64,000 nucleotides of DNA from Mercurialis annua (GCF_937616625.2 NC_065577.1:3885001-3949000); one strand, 5' to 3'. Positions 34,324-45,760 are shown, counted from the first letter of the stretch. Numbers and translations: made by a program. The notes: a model not told the origin generated them from the letters alone.

Positions 34324-34618
34324 GGCGTAACGCCTTAAAAACACTTGACTTTTTAGTCTCTTTTCAATTCTATCATTACGTTGAAAACTGGTCAATTTTA
34401 TCCTATTTCACATATTCTCGTTTCAACTGTACCCTTAAGCATTAAGTTGACATTTTTTATTTGAAAAATTTTAAAAAAGTTATTCGAAAAGGTCAATTTA
34501 ATGTTTAAGAGTACAATTGAAACGAGAAAATACGAAATAGGATAAAATTGACCAGTTTTCGACGTCAGGATAGGATTGCAAAGGGCTAAAAGGTCGGGTG
34601 TTTTTAAGACATTAGACC
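34324..34618. mobile_element. Mutator-like MITE, 295 bp
   Basis: The ends GGCGTAACGCCTTAAAAACA and (inverted) GGTCTAATGTCTTAAAAACA match over about 100 bp, including AAAACTGGTCAATTTTATCC. TTTATTTAA flanks both sides (34314-34322, with one extra A, and 34619-34627), consistent with a 9-10-bp duplication. Non-coding. Its insertion helps explain why block B is longer than block A between the cwf21 and SAUR genes. Confidence 0.75.
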
Positions 34619-35663
34619 TTTATTTAATGGCGTATATGCATCTTTTAATTGAAGGCATACCTGCATCTTTTAAAAATTAGTCAGAAATTAAAATTGTTTC
34701 AAATATAATGTTTAATTAATAATATTTTTGCAATATAATGAGTAAGTGATTATTTTATAAATAATGAATAATTAATTATTTTAGAAAATAAAATTTTAAT
34801 TGCTACCAATCTTTTTGGAATCACGAGAACAAAGATCATACTTAATTAGTTAAAAATTGATTATTTATAAAGTCCATTTAATTATTAAATTTTACAATAA
34901 AATAAATGGAAATTGGAATATAATCTAAATTATAATTTATATTAAAATGCGGAAGTCGATTTCAAGTAAGCCGGCCCAAACAGTCAGTGCAATTTGATTT
35001 TAAATATTATTAGCAATGAAAATCTATTTATTGAAATATTTCACTATTAATTATATATAAGATAATTATTTACTAATTATATTTCAACAATAAACTAATA
35101 ATTTAATTCATAAATATGCTTATACGCTCTTGAATAAAAAATGCAGATACACCCGTGAACTTTAAGAAAAAAATACTTCAAAATTTTAATTCGGTATAAT
35201 TCGGACCTTAAACCAATAAAATTGTTGCAAATTAGTCATTCAAATTATCTCCGTTTTATTTTTTAGTTTGCTTTTTATAAGCTTAAGGAAACGAATTAGA
35301 GTTCAAGGGCATAACTATTCTTTCATTAAAGGTTGAAAAGTTTATTTGCACCTTTTGCCAAATATTAACGCACTATTAGGTTTTCCTTGTCACTGGGTTA
35401 GTCAGATCTGACCTGTCAAATGCCAGGGTGGAATTAGGCTAACATAGATTATGCCACATAGGATATCATTACTAAATGGCAAATGCCATTTGTGCACTGA
35501 GAGTTTGTACGAAAACCAAACTTTTAAAACTCAAATAACTTAAAGCACACGCATCAGCCAACAAACTCAGTCTGGATTATGGATTAAAAATGTTGAATAA
35601 ATTTTAACCAAACTTTGCACCAAATAAATCCGTACTTCTCCTGTGTGGCTGCTATAGTTTGTT
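34619..35663. other. Remaining spacer and SAUR promoter in block B
   Basis: AT-rich. Homology to block A resumes near 35388-35500. No gene seen. Confidence 0.45.
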
Positions 35664-35796
35664 ATGAATTCATATGGTCATTATCCATTTCTGATGTTTC
35701 TAATATTACTTAGCACCAGAATCCGTACGGTTTTACTTTCAAACCCCATCTTAGCCACCACTCCTCTCACATGCCTTTGCCTCCTGCATTTCTTAC

Positions 35797-35806
35797 TATA
35801 TATATA
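35797..35806 (+). promoter_or_regulatory. TATA box of block B SAUR
   Basis: TATATATATA about 90 bases upstream of the start codon at 35892. The corresponding box in the block A copy (17763) abuts the coding sequence because of a deletion. Confidence 0.5.
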
Positions 35807-35891
35807 TCTCAACTCGTTATTTTATTCTCTACTCAACACAGAATATTATTCAAAAAATCTCCTCTCAGAAACCTTACCTTTAATAACAGAA

Positions 35892-36313
35892 TGATCAGCA
35901 CCAAGAAGAAGTCTCTCAATTTAGCAAATAAATGGCAGATTATACCTGCTATAAGTCGAAAACGAATTGCGCCTCTGCGAGTCATTCGGTGTAGAGACAC
36001 TAACAGCTGCAGCACATCCGCGGTTACTGAAAAGGGTCGGTTTGTTGTGTACTCTGCTGACCGGGAACGATTTTCGCTTCCGTTGGCGTATCTTAACAAT
36101 GAAGTTATTAGAGAGCTTTTCGACATGGCAGAAGAGGAATTCGGACTGCCAAGCAAAGGGCCTCTTACTTTGCCATGTGATGCCGAGTTCATGAGATACA
36201 TCATTTCGTTAATCAAACGGCAGGTTACAAGAGATGTACAAAGAGCATTACTCATTTCTGTAGCTAGACAAATTCATCATGGAGAAACAAAGAGTCAAAT
36301 ACTGGTTTTGTAG
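35892..36313 (+). CDS. SAUR family auxin-responsive protein (block B, intact)
   Basis: Intronless, 140 residues from the Met at 35892 (MISTKKKSLNLANKWQIIPA). An upstream in-frame Met at 35771 exists, but it lies before the TATA box and the alignment with other SAURs begins at 35892. The SAUR domain is complete: GRFVVYSADRERFSLPLAYL, then NEVIRELFDMAEEEFGLPSK, then LPCDAEFMRYIISLIKRQVT. It is the functional counterpart of the pseudogene at 17677, and its tail (VARQIHHGETKSQILVL) shows what that copy lost. It is convergent with the FBPase gene; the stops are 162 bases apart. Confidence 0.92.
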
Positions 36314-36474
36314 TGTCTAAATAGTCGTTATTAGATTTGTAACTCAAAGCATATGTGTAAATATATACCATTTTTATCAGAACTCTCGAAATTTTCTCAT
36401 TATTAGTTGCGTTTTCAAGAAATTCTGCAAGGAGCATTCAGCACATTTCGTAGAACATAAAATTTGTGCAAGCA

Positions 36475-38579
36475 TCAAACTTCATATCCAGGATTTACTT
36501 TTTGTTGTACATCTCCATAACTTTCTAGCTCTTCTATATCCTCCGGACTTCCGAGAAATAAGGGAAGTCTCTGATGAAGCTTGACGGGTTGAATTGAGAG
36601 AATCCTGCTTTTACCATCAGAGCCTCTGCCCCCAGCCTGCTCTGCAAGAAAACTAAGAGGATTTGCCTCATAGACTAAACGTAGGTGCTCCCTTGGGTTC
36701 ATTGCGACTCCACCATACATCATTGTTCGATGAAAATCAGCTACAAGCGAACATATATAACGAGCAGAATACTTCTTAGGATATCTGCCTTTTCCTTGTC
36801 TAACAGTATCAATATATCGCCTTAATCCTTCCGGCCAGTCAAAATATCTTGCATCGTTCACAGAATAAATTTGGCCTGATATAGTATTAGCAGTCAAACA
36901 AAGGATCCCAAGACTTCTTCATTAATTTCACTCTTATGCTCAAACAAGCACCACATTGTGACAGTTTGAATGTAACATGTTGAAATAATAAAGATAACGA
37001 AAAGCTAGATGTATTACCTCGAGGAGGAATCTTAATGCCCCGGTGGGTGAGAATAAAGTCTCCAGTTGAATGATCTAGTGTAAATGCATGTGATCCAGAA
37101 CCAAAGCTGGCACAGAGTATCGTGGCTGATGAGTAGAGCACATAACCTGCAGCTACAAGCTTAGTTCCACTCTGCAGTGAATTTAGCATAGCCTTCTCCT
37201 CTTTAGGTAGATGATCCAGTTCCACCAAGCGTTTATATACCCCGAAAATTGTTCCTGTAGGAATGGATGCATCAATATTTCGAGAACCATCAAGGGGATC
37301 CGTTACTACCACGAACGGACCATCATCATTTAACCAAATTGGAGTATCATCTTCTTCTGAAGCCATGACGGCCACTTTTCCAGAATTTCTTAGAGAAGCC
37401 AATATGATTTCATTCTGCACGACAAAACAGGTTATCCAATTACAGAGGTTAAATTCAAATAATGCTATCTTTCACTTACTCGCTTAAAGGCAGGTAATTT
37501 AAGACCAATACTTCATTTTAACAAAACCAAGAATACAAACAACATAAAGTTCTTATATAGTTCTTATATAGTTGGAATGCAAATGATTAATGAACATTCA
37601 AAAAGAATTACTTAGTCCAACTAATGAAGCTAAAGAGCACATAGTCTAAATAAGCTTCCGCATCATCAAATAAAAAGTTACATTGACAAGCATTAGCTCC
37701 AAACTATGTAGTAACCAAATAAAAACGCTGAAACCAAAAACACTGAAATGGAAGCATTTTACGTTAAAAATATCGAGTTGCGGCCATTATAACCAAGAGG
37801 TTTCCGTGCAATGGTAGCTCCAATACCAACACAACATGAATAAAACTTCAACCACATAGCCATGTATTACAAGCTAAGTTTCGAAAACGTGTCGAAAACT
37901 TGGCATTTTGGACATGAAACTTCAATTTTAACATTAGAAATCTTAAATTAACACCGTTGAGTGTCCCATTTTCTTGTATCTGTCTTCGCGCTACATAGAT
38001 TACAAGAAAGCATAACCCTATAAGTTATTATTAAATATCGATTCTACTCAAAATCGACAATTCATTATCAAGGAAACATCAATAAAACTACAGCTACATA
38101 ATCTGAATTCAAACACACATTAAGGTTTCAACTAAGTAGTAGAGACAAGACAATGAACTAACCGAGACAATGTCAAGTGGCTTAGGAGCATCCCTGTCCA
38201 AACTAATGTCACCACCACTAGCTAAATTACTTTGTTTTCCAAGACTAGAATTAAAAGGAGACGCTACAAGAGCAGCAATTTTCTTGCAAGAATACTCTAT
38301 ATGACTGAATAACACTACTAAATCATCACCCACATCAGTTCCTCCTTTGCCTATATATTCCATTAAAGTAGGAAATTCATTGTCATCAACACTTGCAGAA
38401 CTACCCATCTCAGATTTTACACTAAACCCGCCAAGAGAAGACATTTTAGGCCTGAAATTGTAACGGTTTGCGGTTAGAAATGGGATTTTTGGCGGGAAAA
38501 GATTGAGTTTTGAGGGTGAAGAATGGAACTTTAGTGGATGGAATGAGGATGAGTATATGGGTATTGAAGATGATTGCAT
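36475..38579 (-). CDS. Fructose-1,6-bisphosphatase, chloroplast type II
   Basis: Exons in minus orientation: 38163-38579, 37018-37414 and 36475-36875, GT-AG and in frame, giving 404 residues. The Ser/Pro/Phe-rich first ~50 residues look like a plastid transit peptide. The catalytic core has the metal- and phosphate-binding signature DPLDGSRNIDASIPTG at 178-193, preceded by the acidic pair in ASEEDDTP. Further landmarks are GYVLYSSATILC, YSVNDARYFDWPEGLRRYID, YSARYICSLVADFHRTMMYG, and the C-terminal GNPLSFLAEQAGG-like and VNPGYEV motifs. The Arg in DPLDGSRN and the apparent absence of the Cys-bearing redox loop fit the second chloroplast isoform, not the thioredoxin-regulated Calvin-cycle enzyme. 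It hydrolyses fructose-1,6-bisphosphate to fructose-6-phosphate. Confidence 0.93.
37885..37990. repeat. Intron repeat shared with PYD3 and EXECUTER introns
   Basis: Within FBPase intron 1: AACTTGGCATTTTGGACATG through TTAACACCGTTGAGTGTCCC to CTACATAG. The closest match is at 54300-54420, which shares the same ending. Confidence 0.65.
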
Positions 38580-38867
38580 AATATCTAAATGGTTAAGTTG
38601 TTATTAGAGGATTTGGTAAGAAAATATGTAAATTTTAGCATTAAAGATGATAAGGTTTTGCTTTTGAGGTATATGAAAAAGTAAGACTTTCTTCAATATT
38701 CAGACATTTTTTGGTTAACAAAGATCAGATATTTAGGATTATTAAGAATGAAATGAACAAAAAAATATAAAAGAGGTGAAGCCGGTTAATTTGATGGGTG
38801 AAGATTAGTTGGGTGAGGCTAGTGTAAAAACTGAATCAAACCGAATAATCAAACCCAACCTAAGTAG
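38580..38867. other. FBPase promoter region up to the Mutator-like element
   Basis: No gene. The Mutator-like element begins 289 bp upstream of the FBPase start codon. The element's 9-bp target duplication, CCTAAGTAG, occupies 38859-38867. Confidence 0.5.
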
Positions 38868-39001
38868 GGGTTTTTGACATATTTGTGTCTGAAAGACACA
38901 AATATTCCGGATTTGTGCCTCCCAACCCCAGCCCGCTATCTGAGATAGCGGGCTGCTCATTTTTAGCACCAGCCCGCCATATGAGATGGCGGGCTGGTAG
39001 C

Positions 39002-40454
39002 TGATAGGAGTAAAATACTCCTATTTACTCGAGTCGTTTCACTACGTTTTTATGCTATTTACCGTGCATTTTGAGGTGTTTGTGTGCCTTATTATGTGTT
39101 TGAGCTTTTCAGGGCATTGAAGTGTTTTGGAGCGTTTTTGGCCAAAGAAAGTGAAAGAATCGACAAAGAATACAAGGAGCGAAGTCTTATCGAAAAAGCC
39201 ATGATTGAAGCCTGTCTCGATCGGGACAGACACTTATGGAAGTCTCCCGATCGAGACAAGAGAGGAATTTCAGGCAGTAGCTTTTGGAGAAGCTTGTCTC
39301 GATCGAGACACATTCCTTTAATGAATGTCTCGATCGAGACAAGGGTTAAACATTGGGCTCAGATTTCGAATTTTGAAGACATAAGACTTGAGGCCCACTT
39401 CCTTATTTGGCCAAACACTCATGTAATAGGTTGTTTTTTATTCCCTTTTTGGAGACTATATAAACACTTTTATCTCTATTTTTAGGGTATGTCTCATTAG
39501 TGTAGGAGACATCAATTTTAGTGTAGTTGTAATTCCTTTTGCTCTCACTTTTATGTGGGAATCTTTATTGTTCTTGGTGTTCTTCATAAAGAATTTCCAG
39601 ATTTTGGGTTTTACACCCACTTTAATGCAAGCTTTTATTATTGAATCTTCATTATCTTGTTTATGTTAGTGCTCTACAACCTACTTAAGGTAATCTTTCT
39701 TACTTTTAATATGTTTATTGAATATTGTTTAGTGATTAATGTTAGAGTAGTTATGGTTTGCTAAACCCCTTGTTTGGGGGTTGCTTATGATAATTGTGTG
39801 ATGATTAGTTGATTAGGGGTGGTTTGTAATTAGGGTTTGATGTGATTTTTGTGCTTATTGACCTAGGTTGGATTGATCTCATAATCTATGGTTTTTGGAC
39901 TAATTGCTTAGGCGAGGGTCACTTAATTAGTCAGATTTAGAAATCACATGTTTAAGGCTTAATCACGCGAGAGCGGTTTAGGTTTTATTTGGTTATAAGT
40001 TAGCTTCGTGATTGGATTCGATTGGTATCATCGAAATCTAATTACGCGAGAGCGATTTAGATTTCGGTATATTAATCTAATTTCAATTAGCTCTAATTGC
40101 GGACTCGAGAGAGCGGATTAGGCATTTTAGAAAGACTTGACCTAAACCAATATTTCAAACAACCCCCGGTTACCTAGGATTCATAGATTTGATTAGCAAC
40201 CCTTAAACGCTTTTTACTTCTTGTTTATTCCGTTGTTTAGTTAATCGTTGCTTGATAGTTTATTGTTAAATTTTAGTCTTGTTTACTTTAGTTGTTTTCA
40301 ATTAATTGTGATCCAAAACTCATGCTATTTGTGTGCTAAACGAATTGAGTGACAACTAAACTCATTCTCATCATAACTCTACATTCCTCGTGGGTTCGAC
40401 AACCCGGACTTAAAGTCCACTTTTATTACAAGTTGGTGAGTAAATCCGCCAACA
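39002..40454 (+). repeat. 5' long terminal repeat
   Basis: 1453 bp, TG...CA. Contains four copies of TGTCTCGATCGAGACA or one-to-two-base variants (39213, 39243, 39295 and 39326). ORFs in it are repeated exactly in the other LTR and are not genes. Confidence 0.92.
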
Positions 40455-40460
40455 AGTTTT

Positions 40461-40478
40461 TGGCGCCGTTGCCGGGGA
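40461..40478 (+). other. Retrotransposon primer-binding site
   Basis: TGGCGCCGTTGCCGGGGA begins six bases after the 5' LTR and is complementary to the 3' end of plant tRNA-Asp. Confidence 0.85.
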
Positions 40479-40676
40479 ATGAGAGCGCTTTATGATTGAT
40501 TGAAATTAGTTGAAATTCGGTCGAGTTAGTTTTATTTTCTGTTTTTGCTTTTATTACTTTTATATCGTGTTTTCGTGGTTTACGCTTGGTGTTCTTGTCT
40601 TTGGTTGTGTAGGAAAATTGTGTATTTGTTGGTTGGTCTTCAATATTATTTTTATGGTGAATATATTTGGGCGTGA

Positions 40677-41594
40677 GTGATGGCATGGGATCCAAATTGT
40701 GAGATTTGTGGGGATTTTAGTCATATTGGAGCCGAGTGTCCTACACTCTATTCAAATTGGAATGACCATGTCAATTATGTGGGTGATCAATGGCAAGCTA
40801 GTGACCCTTGTTCCGACATGTATGATCCGAAGTGGCACAACCCTCAAAACTATGGTTGGGACAACAATTGGGAGAACTTCAATGAAAACTTGAACTTCGA
40901 TTCAAGCTATCACCCACATCAAAACCAATGGGACCTCAATTCCAATTTTGGCAATGAACCACAACAATCACATGGTTTTCAACAAGATGAAATGTTTGAT
41001 GAATCTAGCAAAATTGACAAGATCATGGAGTTGATAGTTAGAATGGAGGTGCATCATGAAATTCAATCTACACATCTTCATAACCTAGAGATACAAGTTG
41101 CTCGGTTAGCTATTGCTTTGCAAGAGACAAACCAAGAAGGATTACCGGTCGCAATAGAAGATACTCCAACACATCATGTTATAGCCATCGAGTTGGAAGA
41201 TGACAATGCTTTAGTAGAACATCCTCCCACAAAGGTTCACATAGAGATCGAAAGAGAAAAGTGTGAGGATCTTGAACTAGAAGCTCCAATTTCCAAGCCA
41301 CTTACTTGTCCCATGAGCTTAAATGATGAAAGTGGAGAGAAATTTGGTATAACGGTACTCTACGAGGAATTCAACAAATCCTTTGATTATAAAGATCCAT
41401 ACTTAGAGGGATTTGATTCCGAGTATGAAGGAAATAATACCAAACCTAAGAATATGCTCCATGCTCCTCATGTTCATTATTATAGAGAACAAGCATATTC
41501 CATATCATCTAATCTTTATTTGAAGGAGCCAACAAGGAAAAAGAGGGAGAAGATGCTACCAAGACGGCTTCCGCATGTTAGGTTGTATTTTTAA
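40677..41594 (+). CDS. Gag C-terminal-like protein of the LTR element
   Basis: 305 residues. A CCHC zinc knuckle (CEICGDFSHIGAEC; spacing C-x2-C-x4-H-x4-C) starts at about residue 8. It is followed by VNYVGDQWQ and an Asn/Trp-rich stretch typical of the region after the knuckle in Athila/Tat-type gag. A coiled segment (LEIQVARLAIALQETNQEGL) matches the usual NLE-x-Q-x-x-x-LA-x-x-L motif. The capsid part that normally precedes the knuckle is missing, and the frame stops before any protease. The protein might bind element RNA, but particle assembly would need another element's capsid. Confidence 0.75.
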   Translation: MMAWDPNCEICGDFSHIGAECPTLYSNWNDHVNYVGDQWQASDPCSDMYDPKWHNPQNYGWDNNWENFNENLNFDSSYHPHQNQWDLNSNFGNEPQQSHGFQQDEMFDESSKIDKIMELIVRMEVHHEIQSTHLHNLEIQVARLAIALQETNQEGLPVAIEDTPTHHVIAIELEDDNALVEHPPTKVHIEIEREKCEDLELEAPISKPLTCPMSLNDESGEKFGITVLYEEFNKSFDYKDPYLEGFDSEYEGNNTKPKNMLHAPHVHYYREQAYSISSNLYLKEPTRKKREKMLPRRLPHVRLYF

Positions 41595-41814
41595 CAATCT
41601 TACGCGAAGAGTCTAGCTTTGGACTCTAACTAAAGCGCACTCGGGAGGCATTCCCGAGAGGTTCGATTTAATTTCTTATCTTTTTGCTTGTTTTTAGTTT
41701 AGTTAATTTCAATATTTTATTTGTTATTTTTAAAGTTTGGTTGTTCGATCTTATGCCGGTGTGTGTGATTTGTGTTGTGTAGGGAAAAGAAAAAAAAATT
41801 CGATTCTTCTCAGA

Positions 41815-41955
41815 TATGGTTGTCTCGATCGAGACATTCATTAAAAGAATGTGTCTCGATCGAGACAAGAGTAAAAAATCAGGCAGAAGCTTTTGCAAGG
41901 GTGTGTCTCGATCGAGACACACATCAAACTCAGATGTCTCGATCGAGACAATTAT
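41815..41955. repeat. Internal array of TGTCTCGATCGAGACA palindromes
   Basis: Four perfect copies of the 16-bp palindrome (41821, 41852, 41904 and 41935), separated by 15-36 bases that resemble the spacers in the LTR array (ATTCATTAAAAGAATG, AGGCAGAAGCTTTTG). It was probably duplicated from the LTR. Confidence 0.85.
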
Positions 41956-42322
41956 TTAAAGGGGAGATTGATTTTGATTCAAACACAAGCACATGAATAG
42001 ATGAGGTGCCACGATCCTAGCCATTCTTGAGAAACACAAAAGACATGGATTGATGATGTGGCAACATCATAGGCGTTCATTTTGAATTGAAAACATTTCC
42101 ATAAAAACCTACCTACCACTTCATCTTCTCCATTAAACTTTGCCATTTTTAGTAAAACAAAAACTTCTCTATCTCTCCTCTAGCAAAATCCATCCACCAC
42201 CTTTGCCACCACCAAACAACCACCAAAATCCAAACAAAATACATTTCAGGCACCCTTTTCGCCAATCTCAACATGGTATTGATGCGGCGAGGTGAGCGGA
42301 ATTTCCTACTGCGGAGAGGCCG

Positions 42323-42622
42323 GTGAAGCAACCTTACCAAAGGCCGGCAAAGGAAGGAGTGAGGAGAAAAGGAAAGGTAAAATGGGTGAGTCTTCCCAAC
42401 CCGCGCAAGGGGGCCCAATGGTCGACTTTTGACCATCGTTTTAATGAATTGGCGGAGCAAAACCGTCGGGCTTGGGAAGACAAAAAAAAAAATACTAGAG
42501 CGGATGGAAGCAAGTCAAAGGAGGGGAATGACAAGGATCAAATACAAGCAAGGCCGGTTGAAGGCCAACATGAACAAGCAAAGGAAGGCAATTCCGTGAC
42601 TATGTTAATGGTTCGGGGATAA
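42323..42622 (+). CDS. Small basic ORF in the LTR element (uncertain)
   Basis: 99 residues, Lys/Arg/Gln-rich (KEGVRRKGKVKW, NELAEQNRRAWEDKKKN). No domain was recognised. The position between gag and the 3' untranslated region, and the charged composition, could reflect a remnant of gag or of a later polyprotein region. It may be chance. Confidence 0.3.
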   Translation: MKQPYQRPAKEGVRRKGKVKWVSLPNPRKGAQWSTFDHRFNELAEQNRRAWEDKKKNTRADGSKSKEGNDKDQIQARPVEGQHEQAKEGNSVTMLMVRG

Positions 42623-44293
42623 CTTGGATCGATACACCACCTCAATCTCCCGCCACCCCGGACTTCGATTGAGCAAGATTTGATTTTCTAACTCAACTCC
42701 TATTCAATTTTTTTTATGTCTTATTTCATAGCATTGAGGACATTGCTTAGAAATGTGTGAGGAGGGTTGGAAAATTGAATGTAGTTGCCTAGGATGTTTG
42801 TGTTTTATTTTTGTTGTTTTGTGTGTGTTTTAGTTATGTTTCTTTTTGATTGGTGTCTTTTAATAGAATTTTGGGTTAAACCATTAGCATACCACCCTAA
42901 CTTAGTATTTTGAGCATGTTAGTTAAGTTGATCAAATGCTTGCAATTGTATCAAATTTTATGTCCCATATAATGAATGTTTGAATGGTGTCTCTCAGGCT
43001 TACAATTCTTGTGTGATGCTTGCTTAGCGAGATGCCAATTAGATGACATAATATGATAGGATTAGGGTGAAGTCACTTTTGAGCAATTTTGGCCCTTATT
43101 GCATGATCGACCTAGCTTGATGCGGATTCATGATGTGTATGTAATAGAATTGTTGAATTCTAGGTGAAATTTGGGCATGCTTGGCATAGTTGTTTAAGTC
43201 TCTAGCAATGGAAAAAACACAACCTTATTACTTAAAATTTCGAGCCAAAAATTCTTTGTTGTGTGTTTTGCATGCTTAAATCCTAGAACTTGCTCCAATG
43301 TCCGTTTGAGATTACATTGTTGAGTTTTAAACAATCAAATGATTTTGGCACTAGGATTAACCCTTTCTTAAACCCACTTTAAAAAGCCTACCCTTTTACC
43401 CCTAGATAACACAATTTGAGCCTAAAACCAATTTCTTGTTTTAACCAAAAATTAACACAATTAGACCTTTTCAAAAATTTACCTCTATAATACCCTAATT
43501 TGACTTGATGAGCTTATATGAAGAAAAATGAATCTTAACTTGATGGCTATGAAAAAATTAAGAACTTGTGCTTCAAGAAAAGTTGCCTTGAGAAAAAGAA
43601 AAATAGAAAAATAAAAGAAAGAAAGAATAAAGAAAATCAAGAAAAAGAGAAAAATACAAAAAAAAAAATTATGGAGTGAATAAAGGCATTGAATAATTTG
43701 AAAAAGTTCTTGTGTTCCAATATTTTCCAAGTTAGATCATTTGTGTATTAAAAGTGATTGTCAAGTCAAGTTTTAACAAAAAAACCACCTCTTTTACCTA
43801 CCCCTAACCCTTAGCCCCATTACAACCCTTAAAAGTCCAATTGATGATTGTTGAGAACCGAACTAAGTAGTGGAGTCCGGACTTTGAGCAAGCCTATGGT
43901 GACTTTGCATGCGTATTGTTTATACCCCTTGATATTGAGCGAGTGAAATCTAGAAAGGAGTATGCGTTGCTTGAAACTAGACAATTATGCCTTATTTTGC
44001 CCAAAATAGCTTGTATCTAATTTGTTTACACGTCCCGCATATGATAGCAAATTCGTAATGTGTATTGTGTTGATAAGCATGCTTTCGTGATTGTAGTCTT
44101 AATGCTATCATCTTATGTCGTTGACATTGCATCTATCGCTTGTTTGCATCATCATGAGTTGTAAATCCTTGAAGCATTCATTCGGGCATTCATTGTTTGG
44201 AACATTTTGTAGATATGTTGCGGGTGTGAGTTCATTAGTTAACATGCGTCCTCGAGTAAGGTTCATTTCTTGCTTGAGGACAAGCAAAGGGTT
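42623..44293. other. Retrotransposon 3' non-coding region
   Basis: No coding domain. A GAGGACATTGCTTAG ... GTGTGAGGAGG motif near 42730-42765 resembles the final GAGGACAAGCAAAGGG ... GTGTGAGGAGG before the 3' LTR, so a second, internal polypurine-like tract may exist, as in Athila/Tat relatives. Confidence 0.5.
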
Positions 44294-44307
44294 AGTGTGA
44301 GGAGGTT
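44294..44307 (+). other. Polypurine tract
   Basis: AGTGTGAGGAGGTT-type purine-rich stretch immediately before the 3' LTR. Confidence 0.75.
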
Positions 44308-45760
44308 TGATAGGAGTAAAATACTCCTATTTACTCGAGTCGTTTCACTACGTTTTTATGCTATTTACCGTGCATTTTGAGGTGTTTGTGTGCCTTATTA
44401 TGTGTTTGAGCTTTTCAGGGCATTGAAGTGTTTTGGAGCGTTTTTGGCCAAAGAAAGTGAAAGAATCGACAAAGAATACAAGGAGCGAAGTCTTATCGAA
44501 AAAGCCATGATTGAAGCCTGTCTCGATCGGGACAGACACTTATGGAAGTCTCCCGATCGAGACAAGAGAGGAATTTCAGGCAGTAGCTTTTGGAGAAGCT
44601 TGTCTCGATCGAGACACATTCCTTTAATGAATGTCTCGATCGAGACAAGGGTTAAACATTGGGCTCAGATTTCGAATTTTGAAGACATAAGACTTGAGGC
44701 CCACTTCCTTATTTGGCCAAACACTCATGTAATAGGTTGTTTTTTATTCCCTTTTTGGAGACTATATAAACACTTTTATCTCTATTTTTAGGGTATGTCT
44801 CATTAGTGTAGGAGACATCAATTTTAGTGTAGTTGTAATTCCTTTTGCTCTCACTTTTATGTGGGAATCTTTATTGTTCTTGGTGTTCTTCATAAAGAAT
44901 TTCCAGATTTTGGGTTTTACACCCACTTTAATGCAAGCTTTTATTATTGAATCTTCATTATCTTGTTTATGTTAGTGCTCTACAACCTACTTAAGGTAAT
45001 CTTTCTTACTTTTAATATGTTTATTGAATATTGTTTAGTGATTAATGTTAGAGTAGTTATGGTTTGCTAAACCCCTTGTTTGGGGGTTGCTTATGATAAT
45101 TGTGTGATGATTAGTTGATTAGGGGTGGTTTGTAATTAGGGTTTGATGTGATTTTTGTGCTTATTGACCTAGGTTGGATTGATCTCATAATCTATGGTTT
45201 TTGGACTAATTGCTTAGGCGAGGGTCACTTAATTAGTCAGATTTAGAAATCACATGTTTAAGGCTTAATCACGCGAGAGCGGTTTAGGTTTTATTTGGTT
45301 ATAAGTTAGCTTCGTGATTGGATTCGATTGGTATCATCGAAATCTAATTACGCGAGAGCGATTTAGATTTCGGTATATTAATCTAATTTCAATTAGCTCT
45401 AATTGCGGACTCGAGAGAGCGGATTAGGCATTTTAGAAAGACTTGACCTAAACCAATATTTCAAACAACCCCCGGTTACCTAGGATTCATAGATTTGATT
45501 AGCAACCCTTAAACGCTTTTTACTTCTTGTTTATTCCGTTGTTTAGTTAATCGTTGCTTGATAGTTTATTGTTAAATTTTAGTCTTGTTTACTTTAGTTG
45601 TTTTCAATTAATTGTGATCCAAAACTCATGCTATTTGTGTGCTAAACGAATTGAGTGACAACTAAACTCATTCTCATCATAACTCTACATTCCTCGTGGG
45701 TTCGACAACCCGGACTTAAAGTCCACTTTTATTACAAGTTGGTGAGTAAATCCGCCAACA
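44308..45760 (+). repeat. 3' long terminal repeat
   Basis: 1453 bp, the same length as the 5' LTR at a constant offset of 5306. Every ORF compared between the two LTRs translates identically. Confidence 0.92.

Larger units (their letters stand above)
39002..45760 (+). mobile_element. Non-autonomous Ty3/gypsy-type LTR retrotransposon
   Basis: 6759 bp with two 1453-bp LTRs (39002-40454 and 44308-45760) that begin TGATAGGAG and end CCAACA. A perfect 5-bp duplication, GTAGC, flanks it (38997-39001 and 45761-45765). A primer-binding site complementary to tRNA-Asp and a purine tract are in place. The internal 3.85 kb encodes only a gag C-terminal-like ORF and a short basic ORF. Protease, reverse transcriptase, RNase H and integrase are all absent. 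The gag fragment and primer site suggest an Athila/Tat-like relative. The LTRs look identical on reading, so the insertion is recent. Confidence 0.93.

Noticed and set aside
35664..35894. Upstream ORF before the block B SAUR as a coding exon
   Set aside because: It overlaps the TATA box region and has no SAUR homology; its counterpart at 17677 became coding only through a deletion.
39084..39485. 133-codon ORF repeated at 44390-44791
   Set aside because: It lies wholly within the LTRs and is duplicated exactly because the LTRs are identical; the Arg/Ser/Asp pattern comes from the palindrome repeats.
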